Position numbers and translations under genes: made by a program. Positions 34,544-42,831 of a stretch of DNA of 64,000 nucleotides are shown in pieces (the first letter of the stretch is position 1; the number at the start of each line of letters is the position of its first letter). The stretch spans positions 3,844,001 through 3,908,000 of the forward strand of contig OZ244892.1 of NCBI GenBank assembly GCA_965221465.1. Reading direction: 5' to 3'. This DNA comes from Azophilus sp965221465 (GTDB lineage: Bacteria; Pseudomonadota; Gammaproteobacteria; Pseudomonadales; Azotimanducaceae). The notes below the pieces were generated by a model. That model was not told the origin of the DNA, did no database searches, and was given only the letters and a program-made list of their open reading frames with translations.

Positions 34544-35161
34544 TCAAGACGGGCTGTCGGGTAGCTGCCGACGTTTGCGCAGCGCGACCAGCAATGCCCG
34601 AACGGCCTGGCCGCGGTGGCTGAGCGAGTTTTTCTGTTCCGGTTGCAGTTCCGCCGAGGTGAGGCCGAGTTCCGGCACGAGGAAATGCGGGTCGTAGCCG
34701 AAACCGTTTTCGCCCCTGGGTTCATCGACGATCGTGCCGTGCCATTCTGCGGTGGCGATCAGGGGCGCCGGGTCGTCCGGCGTTTCGAGGTACACGACCG
34801 CGCAGCAGAATTGCGCCCGGCGATCCCGAATACCGGTGAGTGCCGCGATCAGCTTGCGGTTGTTGGCGTCATCGTTTCGTGCCGGGCCGGCGTAGCGGGC
34901 GGAGCGGATGCCCGGTTGGCCGCCGAGAGCGGTGACGGCGAGGCCGGAATCGTCGGCAATGGCGGGGAGCCCGGACGCTCGGCTCGCGTGTCGGGCCTTG
35001 GCGATGGCGTTCTCGATGAAGGTGCAAGCCGTTTCCGGCGCAGGCTCCAGCCCCAGATCGCCCTGGGCTATCGGAGTCATGCCAAGGGGAGCCAGCAATG
35101 CCCGCAGTTCGTCGAGTTTTCCCGCATTGCCGCTGGCGAGTACGACTTCCATGAGGCTCAT
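34544..35161 (-). CDS. rdgB: RdgB/HAM1-type non-canonical purine NTP pyrophosphatase
   Basis: Removes dITP, dXTP and XTP from the nucleotide pool. The 205-residue product has VVLASGNAGKLDEL at the N-terminus, TFIENAIAKARHA, PAIADDSGLAVTALGG (catalytic Asp), GIRSARYAG and the end motif GFGYDPHFLVPE...SHRGQA. The start ATG 35161 overlaps the upstream stop (ATGA); an internal ATG at 35152 is possible. Confidence 0.96.
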   Translation of the reverse strand: MSLMEVVLASGNAGKLDELRALLAPLGMTPIAQGDLGLEPAPETACTFIENAIAKARHASRASGLPAIADDSGLAVTALGGQPGIRSARYAGPARNDDANNRKLIAALTGIRDRRAQFCCAVVYLETPDDPAPLIATAEWHGTIVDEPRGENGFGYDPHFLVPELGLTSAELQPEQKNSLSHRGQAVRALLVALRKRRQLPDSPS

Positions 35162-35607
35162 TCGTCCCAAAAGAGTTCCTGTTGAAAGGTCAGGTCGAAG
35201 GTGCGCTCTCCGGGCGGGGTGATGGCGATGGAAAACCGCAGCACCTCGCGGTCGGTGTGGCGCACTTCGGCGATGTAGTAGAGCGCGTTCTCTTCGCGGA
35301 TTTCGCGGAACTTCAATGCGCTCAGTTGCCCCAGCAGGTTCTTGACCGTTCCCGCGACGGCGGCGGGGGTGCCCCGGCCATTTGCATCGAGCACGGACAG
35401 GTTGACGATGCTCAGGTCCCGGGCGCGCCCGATTCCGTAGGTGGCGGCGACCTGGGGCTTCAGAAAGGTGCTCGGGAAGACGACGTAGTGGGCTTCGTAA
35501 TCGCCGATGGTCTCTTTCTGTTCGGCCCGGGCCGTTGCCGACAGCGCGAGCACCAGGGCCAGCCCGACGAAGACCGGCAATGCCGAAATGCGGCAAGGGA
35601 CGATCAT
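35158..35607 (-). CDS. DUF4426 periplasmic protein
   Basis: A 149-residue exported protein of unknown function, commonly found between metW and rdgB in gammaproteobacteria. A signal peptide (MIVPCRISALPVFVGLALVLALSATARA-type, about 28 residues, split here for brevity) precedes a single domain with NYEAHY-like GDYEAHYVVFPSTFL and the end FDLTFQQELFWDE. The start overlaps the metW stop and the stop overlaps the rdgB start, both as ATGA, so all three are translationally coupled. Confidence 0.85.
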   Translation of the reverse strand: MIVPCRISALPVFVGLALVLALSATARAEQKETIGDYEAHYVVFPSTFLKPQVAATYGIGRARDLSIVNLSVLDANGRGTPAAVAGTVKNLLGQLSALKFREIREENALYYIAEVRHTDREVLRFSIAITPPGERTFDLTFQQELFWDE

Positions 35608-36212
35608 GGGGCGCTGCTGCCGGGCCGACCCAGGCGGTAGAAGGCGATGGAGCCGAACAGGTTGGGAAACAGGTTCATGAGCGGCCGGTTGAGGTGATCG
35701 GCACTGACGACGAACCGTTCGATGATGCTGAGGCCCTTGGCGCGAACCAGTCGCTCGAAGTCCTTGAACGTGCACAGGTGAATGTTGGGCGTCTCGTACC
35801 AGGTATGCGGAAGGTGTTTCGCCATCGGCATGCGTCCCCTCACCGCCAGGTGCAACCGGCTGCGCCAGTGGCCGAAATTGGGAAAGGTGACGATGCACTC
35901 CTGGCCGATGCGCAGCATCTCGTCCAGCATACGGCTCGGCATTTTTACGGATTGCAGGGTTTCCGTCATCACCACCATGTCGAAACTGTCGTCGGGAAAG
36001 TTGTCGAGGCCGTGGTCGAGGTCCTGCTCGATGACGTTGACGCCCTTCTGCACACAGGTTGTGATGTTCTCGGCGCCGACATCGAGCCCGTAACCGTTCA
36101 CACGCTTGTTGTCCTGAAGCCAGGCCAGCAGGTCCCCCTCGCCGCAGCCGAGATCGAGCACCCGGGCGCCGGCGTTGACCAGATCGGCGACGAGCTGGAG
36201 ATCAGGCCGCAT
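35604..36212 (-). CDS. metW: MetW methyltransferase-like protein
   Basis: The partner of MetX in methionine synthesis; the pair forms the homoserine acyltransferase complex in several proteobacteria. The 202-residue product has the AdoMet loop VLDLGCGEGDLLAWL, MTETLQSV and the family block VTFPNFGHWRSRLHLAVRGRMP. Overlaps metX by 11 bases. Confidence 0.95.
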   Translation of the reverse strand: MRPDLQLVADLVNAGARVLDLGCGEGDLLAWLQDNKRVNGYGLDVGAENITTCVQKGVNVIEQDLDHGLDNFPDDSFDMVVMTETLQSVKMPSRMLDEMLRIGQECIVTFPNFGHWRSRLHLAVRGRMPMAKHLPHTWYETPNIHLCTFKDFERLVRAKGLSIIERFVVSADHLNRPLMNLFPNLFGSIAFYRLGRPGSSAP

Positions 36213-37407
36213 CGGGCGTATCCACAGAGGCGCTCCGCTCCGCCTCGTCCGCCAGACGATTCATGTAGGCCCGGAGCACCTCGACATAGCGCGGCAGCGG
36301 CAGCAGGAACGAATCGTGCCCGTGTTCCGATTCGATGACGGCACTCGCCACGCTCTTGCGTGCGGCGATCAGGGCATCGACGATTTCCTTCGATCGCGCC
36401 GGCGCAAAGCGCCAGTCCGTGGTGAACGACAGAACGAGGAAACTGGCCGTTGCCTGTCGCAAGGCCGTCACCAGGTCGTCGTCGAAGCGGGCGGCGGGGT
36501 CGAAGAAGTCCAGTGCCCGTGTCATGAGCAGATAGGTATTCGCATCGAATCGCCGGGAGAAGCTCTGCCCCTGGTAGCGCAGGTAGCTTTCCACCTGGAA
36601 TTCCACGTCCCGAGCCTGGCTCATGTCGCCGAACTTGAGCTCTCGCCCGAATTTCCGGCCCATGCCGTCGTGGGAAAGGTAGGTGACGTGGCCGATCATG
36701 CGTGCGAGGCCCAGGCCCTGGTCCGGGTTGGTGTCCGTCGAACGGTAGTTGCCGCTCTTGTACTCGGGATCGGAGACGATGGCCTGACGCGCGATCTCGT
36801 TGAAGGCGATGTTCTGGGCCGAGAGCTTGGCCGCACAGGCGATCAGCACCGCGGCGCGCACCCGGTCGGGGAAATCGATGGCCCATTGCATGGCCTGCAT
36901 GCCGCCGAGGCTGCCGCCGACGACCGCCGCGAAGCGCTCGATGCCGAGATGATCGGCCAGCAGCGCCTGGCTGCGCACCCAGTCTTCTGCCGTCACCAAG
37001 GGGAACTCCGCGCCGAACGGCTTGCCGGTTGCGGGGTTGCTCGAAGCCGGCCCGGTGCTGCCGTGACAACCGCCCAGGTTGTTCAGGGAAACGACGAAAA
37101 ACCGATCGGTGTCAATCGCCTTGCCCGGGCCGATGCAGCTGTCCCACCAGCCCGGCTTGGTGTCGGTCTCCGCGTGATAACCGGCGGCGTGATGGTTGCC
37201 GGACAGGGCGTGGCAGACGAGAACCGCGTTGCTGCGCCGGGCGTTCAGTACGCCGTAGGTTTCGTAAACCAGGTCGAATCCATTCAGGGTCTCGCCGCAT
37301 TGCAGGGCGAACGGGCCGCCGAATCGAAACACCTGCGGTTCGACGATGCCGACCGACCCGGCAGGCACGGCTTGTTCGATGTCCGCGCCCATGTCAATCC
37401 GTTGCAC
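36202..37407 (-). CDS. metX: Homoserine O-acyltransferase MetX
   Basis: Acylates homoserine (acetyl or succinyl donor; not decided by sequence alone) as the first committed step to methionine. The 401-residue alpha/beta hydrolase has CHALSGNHHAAGY, WWDSCIGPGKAIDT, the nucleophile elbow VVGGSLGGMQAMQWA (Ser166) and the catalytic His in ESEHGHDSFLLP. An internal ATG (residue 6) could be the start. Operon with metW. Confidence 0.95.
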   Translation of the reverse strand: MQRIDMGADIEQAVPAGSVGIVEPQVFRFGGPFALQCGETLNGFDLVYETYGVLNARRSNAVLVCHALSGNHHAAGYHAETDTKPGWWDSCIGPGKAIDTDRFFVVSLNNLGGCHGSTGPASSNPATGKPFGAEFPLVTAEDWVRSQALLADHLGIERFAAVVGGSLGGMQAMQWAIDFPDRVRAAVLIACAAKLSAQNIAFNEIARQAIVSDPEYKSGNYRSTDTNPDQGLGLARMIGHVTYLSHDGMGRKFGRELKFGDMSQARDVEFQVESYLRYQGQSFSRRFDANTYLLMTRALDFFDPAARFDDDLVTALRQATASFLVLSFTTDWRFAPARSKEIVDALIAARKSVASAVIESEHGHDSFLLPLPRYVEVLRAYMNRLADEAERSASVDTPDAA

Positions 37408-37425
37408 TCAACCGATCGGGAAGCA

Positions 37426-37977
37426 TCAGAAGACGGCACTGAACAGCGGCGGCAGGATGCGTCGCATGACGCCAATCGCCAGGATCACGAGAATGGGGGA
37501 AAAGTCGAGCCCCCCGAGGGGCGGGATGACGCGTCGGGCAGGCTTGAGCAGGGGTTCCGTGATCTGCTGAAGCAGACCGAGGGCGGGGTGATAACTGCCC
37601 GGCGCGATGAAGCTGGCGATGATGACGATGAGAATGCACCACCAGAACAGGTCCAGCATGCGCAGCAGCACGTGCAGAAGGCTGCCTCCGACGATGGCCG
37701 ACGCACCGCCGGGGTAATGGTCGGCCATGAGCGCCAGTGCATAGATCATGATCGCCGCGGTCAGCCAGCAGGCGACAAAGGAGGCCAGATCCAGGTTCCG
37801 GTAGCCGGGAACCACGCTGCGCAAGGGCTTCAGTATCGGGTCGGTTGCCTTGACGATACCCTGTGAGATGGGGTTGTAGAAATCGGCCCGGCATGCCTGC
37901 AGCAGGAACCGGGCCATGAACAGAAAGCCGGCGATTTCCAGCAGGAAACGGAGTGCAAACTGGATTGCCCCGCTCAT
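37426..37977 (-). CDS. YggT-family membrane protein
   Basis: A 183-residue inner-membrane protein with two YGGT repeats, each with two helices. The motif FYNPISQGIVKATDPILKPLR in the first half is echoed by SYHPALGLLQQITEPLLKPARR in the second. The function of the family is unclear, with links to osmotic shock and cell division. Coupled to proC by an ATGA overlap and followed by metX after 18 bases. Confidence 0.92.
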   Translation of the reverse strand: MSGAIQFALRFLLEIAGFLFMARFLLQACRADFYNPISQGIVKATDPILKPLRSVVPGYRNLDLASFVACWLTAAIMIYALALMADHYPGGASAIVGGSLLHVLLRMLDLFWWCILIVIIASFIAPGSYHPALGLLQQITEPLLKPARRVIPPLGGLDFSPILVILAIGVMRRILPPLFSAVF

Positions 37978-38789
37978 TCGCAGGCGAATCCTGCCGCAAG
38001 CTCGCGTGACCGCCGGCTGGCCCGGCCGAGCGCCGCGACGATATGGCGGTTCACCTCGTGTTCGTCCAGGGCATCGATTGCGGCCTCCGTGGTGCCGCCC
38101 GGAGAGGTGACGTTGCGGCGCAGTTCCGATGGCGCCGTGCCTGTCTCTCGGGCCATCCGTGCAGCGCCCCAGGCGGTTTCGACGGTCAGCGTGGCGGCCA
38201 GGTCCGGCTCGAGGCCGAGATTCCGGCCGGCTTCCGCCATGGCTTCCATCAGGTAGAAGAAGTAGGCCGGGCCACTGCCGGAAACTGCGGTTACCGCATC
38301 GAGCAGAGCCTCTTCTTCGACCCATGCCGTCCTGCCGACAGCGCCGAGAATTCCATCGGCGGTCTGCCGGTCGGCGGGGCTGGTATTGGCGTTCGCGTAC
38401 AGCGCGGTGACTCCGGCACGGAGCAATGCCGGGGTGTTCGGCATGCAGCGGACGATCGGCTGATTCGGCGAGGTGAGGGCCGCGATGCCGTCGACGGGCA
38501 CGCCCGCACAGATGGAGACGACGAGGGTGCGCGGCGGAATCGCGAGGCCTGCGAGCACGCCGGCGAGCACCTGCGGCTTGACGGCCAGCACCACGACACC
38601 GGCGAATTCGACGGCCTGTTCATTGTCGGCAGTGGCATGCGCACCCAATGCGCCGACGGCTGCGCGGCAGTTCGCGTCTGGGTCGCTGGCGACGATGCTT
38701 GCCGCATCGTGACCGGCGTCGATGAGGCCGCCGATCAGGCTTTGCGCCATGTTGCCGCCGCCGACGAAACCGATGTCGCGAGCGATCAA
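37974..38789 (-). CDS. proC: Pyrroline-5-carboxylate reductase
   Basis: Last step of proline synthesis. The 271-residue product has IGFVGGGNMAQSLIGGL at the N-terminus, VVLAVKPQ, RCMPNTPALL, AVSGSGPAYFFYLMEAM and TSPGGTTEAAI, the last three being family signatures. The start is a TTG at 38789 overlapping the yggS stop (TTGA). No better start exists upstream in this frame. Confidence 0.95.
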   Translation of the reverse strand: MIARDIGFVGGGNMAQSLIGGLIDAGHDAASIVASDPDANCRAAVGALGAHATADNEQAVEFAGVVVLAVKPQVLAGVLAGLAIPPRTLVVSICAGVPVDGIAALTSPNQPIVRCMPNTPALLRAGVTALYANANTSPADRQTADGILGAVGRTAWVEEEALLDAVTAVSGSGPAYFFYLMEAMAEAGRNLGLEPDLAATLTVETAWGAARMARETGTAPSELRRNVTSPGGTTEAAIDALDEHEVNRHIVAALGRASRRSRELAAGFACE

Positions 38790-39496
38790 GGTCGGCCCGC
38801 CGCGCTGCCGGTTGACGAGGCCTGTTCGCGGGGCCCGAAAATGGCGGTGCCGATACGCAGGTGAGTTGCCCCATGGACGATTGCGGCGTCCATGTCCCGG
38901 GTCATCCCCATGGACAGGGTGTCCCAGTCGTCCCCGCCCGGGGGCGCCATCGATTCGAACAGGTCGTGCATGCGGGCAAAGCTTAAATCGGGATTGCCCG
39001 CGTTTTCCAATACGGTCATCAGGCCGCGCACTCGAAGGCCCGGCAGGGCGCGCATGGCAGCCAGCATTTCCCCGGCTTCCGCTGGTGTTACCCCGGCCTT
39101 TGCGGGGTCGGCGTCGATGTTCACCTGCAGCAGAACATTGAGGGGATTTCGCGGGTCGCGGCGGTTCGCGAGCCGGCGGGCAATCTTGAGCCGCGCAACG
39201 GTGTGCACCCAGTGGAAGTCGCGCGCCAGCAAGGCGGTCTTGTTGGACTGCACGGCGCCGATGAAGTGCCACGTGATGGAAAGGCCGGCGAGGCGAGCGA
39301 TCTTGGCTGCCGCTTCCTGGGCATAGTTTTCGGCGAAGTGCCGCTGGCCGGCGCGGTAGGCTTCGGCGATGCGCGCGGCGGACGTTGTCTTGGAAACGGC
39401 GATCAGCACGATGTCCTGGGGCTGCCGGCCGCAGCATCGGGCCACATCGCGAATGCGTGCATTGACGGTCGCGAGATTGTCGGAAATCGGAAGCAA
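38786..39496 (-). CDS. YggS-family PLP homeostasis protein
   Basis: A small PLP-binding TIM-barrel protein involved in vitamin B6 and amino-acid balance. It has IVLIAVSKTTSA (PLP Lys), FAENYAQEA, WHFIGAVQSNK, VLLQVNID and LRIGTAIFGPR. The TTG at 39496 gives 236 residues, the normal length. First gene of a yggS-proC-yggT run, divergent from pilT as in Pseudomonas. Confidence 0.93.
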   Translation of the reverse strand: MLPISDNLATVNARIRDVARCCGRQPQDIVLIAVSKTTSAARIAEAYRAGQRHFAENYAQEAAAKIARLAGLSITWHFIGAVQSNKTALLARDFHWVHTVARLKIARRLANRRDPRNPLNVLLQVNIDADPAKAGVTPAEAGEMLAAMRALPGLRVRGLMTVLENAGNPDLSFARMHDLFESMAPPGGDDWDTLSMGMTRDMDAAIVHGATHLRIGTAIFGPREQASSTGSAAGRP

Positions 39497-39684
39497 ACTG
39501 AATCTGCCGGTCAAATGGCCGAAGTCGCACAGGCATGGGCGCTCGTGTCCCAAAGCCTGGCGCGTGTCGAGGGGGAATAATACTACAGGGGTCCGACGCC
39601 ATTCAGAGCGGGTTCGCCGGATTGTCCGTCCATCGGGCGCTGCTGCCTGGCCCGGTTGCCGCAAACGTTGCGGGGGAGGTCGCC

Positions 39685-40749
39685 ATGGATCTCGGACAAG
39701 CGGCCGGTTCGCCGGAGCGCATCGAGGAACTGCTGGCTTACTGCGTCCGGCAGGGAGCATCCGACATGCATCTCTCCGCGGGTCTCGAGCCCATGCTGCG
39801 GGTGGACGGTGACCTCGGTCGTATCGAGGCGCCACGTTTCGAGCCCGGTGACCTCGAATCCGCGATTCGCGGCATCATGAACGGCCGCCAGCGCAAGGAG
39901 TACGAGGAGTTTCTGGAGACCGATTTCTCCCTGGACCTGCCGGGTATCGCACGTTTTCGGGTCAACGCCTTCAGGCAGAATCGCGGCCCCGCTGCCGTGT
40001 TTCGCACCGTTCCTTCAGAGGTGCCCTGCATGCAGGCCCTCGGCATGGGCGGGGTATTCGAGGCCATCAGCCTGGAGCCAAGGGGGCTGGTGGTCGTGAC
40101 CGGCCCGACCGGGTCGGGCAAGAGCACGACGCTGGCGGCAATGGTCGACTTCGTCAACGAGAACCGTGCCGCCCACATTCTGACCGTCGAGGACCCCATC
40201 GAGTTCGTGCACCCGAGCAAGCGGAGCCTGGTCAGTCAGCGGGAGGTCCATCGGGATGCCAGGAGCTTCAACCGGGCGTTGCGGGCGGCGCTCAGGGAGG
40301 ACCCGGACGTCATTCTCATCGGCGAGATGCGCGACCTCGAAACCATACGGCTGGCGTTGACGGCGGCGGAAACCGGGCACCTGGTCTTCGGCACGCTGCA
40401 CACGGTATCGGCGGGCAAGACCGTGGATCGCATCATCGATGTTTTTCCCGCCGAGGAAAAAGCGGCGGTACGCACCATGCTGTCCGAGTCGCTCCAGGCC
40501 GTGGTATCACAGACGCTGCTCAAGCGCATCGGCGGCGGCCGGGTGGCGGCGCACGAGATCATGCGGGGAACGCCGGCGATCCGGAACCTGATCCGCGAAG
40601 GCAAGGTCGCGCAGATGTACTCTGCCATCCAGACCGGACGCAGTGCGGGCATGCAGACACTCGACAGTGCATTGCGTGCCCTGGTGGATTCAGGCGTTGT
40701 CGACCGCGAAGCCGCCCGGATACAGGCGCGCACGCCCGGCGACTTCTGA
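39685..40749 (+). CDS. pilT: Type IV pilus retraction ATPase PilT
   Basis: A hexameric ATPase that depolymerises pili and drives twitching. The 354-residue product has the N-terminal PAS-like domain (ASDMHLSAGLEPMLRVDG), Walker A GPTGSGKST (140-148), the Asp box ILTVEDPIEFVH, Walker B LREDPDVILIGEMRD, the His box GTLHTVSA and the retraction signature TPAIRNLIREGK. GGGGGAGG lies 7 bases before ATG 39685. It is alone on its strand; no pilU follows. Confidence 0.96.
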   Translation: MDLGQAAGSPERIEELLAYCVRQGASDMHLSAGLEPMLRVDGDLGRIEAPRFEPGDLESAIRGIMNGRQRKEYEEFLETDFSLDLPGIARFRVNAFRQNRGPAAVFRTVPSEVPCMQALGMGGVFEAISLEPRGLVVVTGPTGSGKSTTLAAMVDFVNENRAAHILTVEDPIEFVHPSKRSLVSQREVHRDARSFNRALRAALREDPDVILIGEMRDLETIRLALTAAETGHLVFGTLHTVSAGKTVDRIIDVFPAEEKAAVRTMLSESLQAVVSQTLLKRIGGGRVAAHEIMRGTPAIRNLIREGKVAQMYSAIQTGRSAGMQTLDSALRALVDSGVVDREAARIQARTPGDF

Positions 40750-40761
40750 CGCGAGGCCCCG

Positions 40762-41205
40762 TCAGCGATGCCGACGCATGCGGCCGCCGAGCCAGGTTTC
40801 GGCAATCAGCCGCGCTGCCACGGCGTGGTCGTCCGCGCCCGGGTCGACGAGCCTGGCCTCTCGGGTGGTCAGGCGCTCGTCGGTCATTTCGACGGGCTTC
40901 GAATAGCGTCGTTCCAGCAGCCTCGCAAAGCGGCGGGCATGCCCGGACATTGCGCTCTCGGTGCCGTCCATGTTGAGGGGCAGCCCGACGATCAGGCGAT
41001 TCGGCTTCCAGTCGACAATCAGCCGGTCGAGTTCGGTCCAGTCGGGTGTTCCGTCCCGCGCCGCCAGGGATGTAACGGGGTTCGCGGTACCGGTAACGGT
41101 CTGACCGGCGGCGATACCCATACGCCGCATTCCGAAGTCGATGGCCAGTACGGTGTCGGGACCTGGGCCGCCCGGCCCGGAAGAGGCGTCGCCGCGCTCA
41201 GGCAT
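40762..41205 (-). CDS. ruvX: Putative pre-16S rRNA nuclease RuvX/YqgF
   Basis: An RNase H-fold protein that matures the 5' end of 16S rRNA. The 147-residue product has LAIDFGMRRMGIA, RLIVGLPLNMDGTES, MTDERLTTREA and DDHAVAARLIAETWL. The first 16 residues are Pro/Gly-rich and variable. Overlaps yqgE by 8 bases. Confidence 0.94.
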   Translation of the reverse strand: MPERGDASSGPGGPGPDTVLAIDFGMRRMGIAAGQTVTGTANPVTSLAARDGTPDWTELDRLIVDWKPNRLIVGLPLNMDGTESAMSGHARRFARLLERRYSKPVEMTDERLTTREARLVDPGADDHAVAARLIAETWLGGRMRRHR

Positions 41206-41746
41206 GCCCCGCCTGGCCCGACATCAATCGGATATCGATACCCAGGCTTGCGGCCGCCTTGTCGATGCGTTCCTCGAAGGGAACGTCGAAGAGGATATCG
41301 GTGCTGGCGGGGCAGGTGAGCCAGGCGTTGTCCGTGAGTTCCCCTTCGAGTTGCTGCGGCCCCCAGCCGGCATAGCCGAGCGCCACCAGGTAATTGTATG
41401 GCCCGCGGTTGCCGGCAATGGCTTCGAGCACCTCCCTGGCCGTGGTGAGTTTCAGGCCGTGACCGAGGCTCATGGATGCCGGAAAGTCGCCGTCGTCCGA
41501 ATGCAGGACGAAACCCTGCTGATTGGACACGGGCCCGCCTTCCAGGATGGGAACGCTCGCCAGTTCCGGCGCCCCCGACAGGCCGGATTGCTCGATCAGT
41601 TCACCCACGGAGATGGACGTGGGACGGTTGATCATCAGGCCCATGGCCCCGTCTTCGCTGTGTTCGCAGACGTAGGTGATGGTGTTGCCGAAGTAGGTGC
41701 CCGCCTGGTTGGGCATGGCGATCAGGAAGTGGTGCTTGAGATCCAC
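41198..41746 (-). CDS. YqgE/AlgH-family protein
   Basis: A 182-residue protein of the UPF0301 family, whose role is not established. The N-terminus LKHHFLIAMPNQAGTYFGNT, EGGPVSNQQGFVLH, FPASMSLGHGLKLTT and YAGWGPQQLEGEL are diagnostic. The order tonB-yqgE-ruvX is common in gammaproteobacteria. Confidence 0.95.
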   Translation of the reverse strand: MDLKHHFLIAMPNQAGTYFGNTITYVCEHSEDGAMGLMINRPTSISVGELIEQSGLSGAPELASVPILEGGPVSNQQGFVLHSDDGDFPASMSLGHGLKLTTAREVLEAIAGNRGPYNYLVALGYAGWGPQQLEGELTDNAWLTCPASTDILFDVPFEERIDKAAASLGIDIRLMSGQAGHA

Positions 41747-41886
41747 GGGGCGCTCCGGCGCGTTCGATTTTCGATCTTGGCAGCTTCCGCCGAGGTAGTA
41801 AACACGCGGCAGGCGCCGGTGGGGGGATTGGGGCGCGATTGTCCGCGCAACGGCCGGAGCAACGCTGCTGCAATCGGCGTGAAATG

Positions 41887-42672
41887 CTATTGGAGCAACG
41901 CTCCCTCACGCGCAAACCGCCAGCGGTGGACGATTTCCAGCCGGTCGTAAGACTTGCGCATTTCCGTCGGAAAATGGCTGAACGGCGCGGCGAGGCGAAC
42001 GGTGCGCAGGGCGGCCGCATCGAGCGCGGGATGCCGGGAGGATTCCAGCACCCGGGCGTCGAGCAGCGCCCCGTCCCGACGAATGACCGCGAGCACCAGC
42101 AGTTCGCCGGAAAGCCCGCCGGGCGGGTAGTTTGCCCGGCCGATCCGCTCGATCTTCTTCTGCCACATGTCCAGGTAGGCAGCCTCCTCGGAGGACGTTG
42201 CGGAGCTGCTGGTGATGCGTTTCGTTCTGATTCCGCCGGCCTCGACAGTTGCGGATTGCTCCCGTCGGGCGTGGGCGTTGGCGATTTCCTTTGCCAGCGC
42301 AGAGTAGTCGAGGCTGTTGTTTCCGGTTGCCGGCTCGGGCGTGGCAACGACAGTCGGGGCGATGTCGGCGGCCGGGGCGGTTTCCCGGGCCGCGCGATGC
42401 CCGGTATCCGCATCCGAGATGGCCGACTCTTCGGGAATGGGAGCCGACTGCGCCTCGTCGTCCGCAGCAGGAAGCTGGTGGGATATGCGGGCCGGGGTGA
42501 GCCTGATTTCCAGGGCCTGAGCGCCGGTGCTGCTGCCGGGGGCCGGCAGTTCGATTCCCAGGATCAGCGCCGCGTGCAATGCCGTGGCCACCAGCAGTGC
42601 GACCGCCAGGCGCAGGCCGCGCCGAGGGTCGAAGCCGCGTCGCGCCCAGGATGCGTGATCGATCGTCGTCAT
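41887..42672 (-). CDS. TonB-like energy transducer carrying a repeat-encoded insert
   Basis: A 261-residue protein with an N-terminal anchor (about residues 20-41, LRLAVALLVATALHAALILG), a long Ala/Pro/Glu-rich linker and a C-terminal TonB fold (about 180-261: YPPGGLSGELLVLAVIRRDG, LDARVLESSRHPALDAAAL). It probably links inner-membrane ExbBD energy to an outer-membrane receptor, but the motor proteins are not in the window. Residues ~59-75 (ARISHQLPAADDEAQS) are encoded by half of a family 1 palindromic repeat, in frame, close behind the membrane anchor. Confidence 0.88.
   Translation of the reverse strand: MTTIDHASWARRGFDPRRGLRLAVALLVATALHAALILGIELPAPGSSTGAQALEIRLTPARISHQLPAADDEAQSAPIPEESAISDADTGHRAARETAPAADIAPTVVATPEPATGNNSLDYSALAKEIANAHARREQSATVEAGGIRTKRITSSSATSSEEAAYLDMWQKKIERIGRANYPPGGLSGELLVLAVIRRDGALLDARVLESSRHPALDAAALRTVRLAAPFSHFPTEMRKSYDRLEIVHRWRFAREGALLQ
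42448..42494 (-). repeat. Palindromic repeat family 1, copy R5 (half), inside a coding gene
   Basis: Only the right half is present: GTCCGCAGCAGGAAGCTGG followed by TGGGATATGCGGGCC matches the other copies. It lies inside the TonB-like gene without breaking its frame. Confidence 0.7.
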
Positions 42673-42831
42673 GCCATGTTCAGACGGCCTTCCGGCGGTC
42701 CTTCACCTCTGGCCGGCGCGTCGGCGGCCCGATGCGGAGCCTCGCCGGACCGGTAGTTCGCGAGGGGCGAAACCAAACGCGTCGAGCCTGTACCCCGGCG
42801 CCGCTTTGGTGTCGAAGTCGGGCATTGCGGG

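Noticed and set aside
36175..37866. 563-codon frame opposite metX and yggT
   Set aside because: It is antisense to two clear genes and has no domain features.
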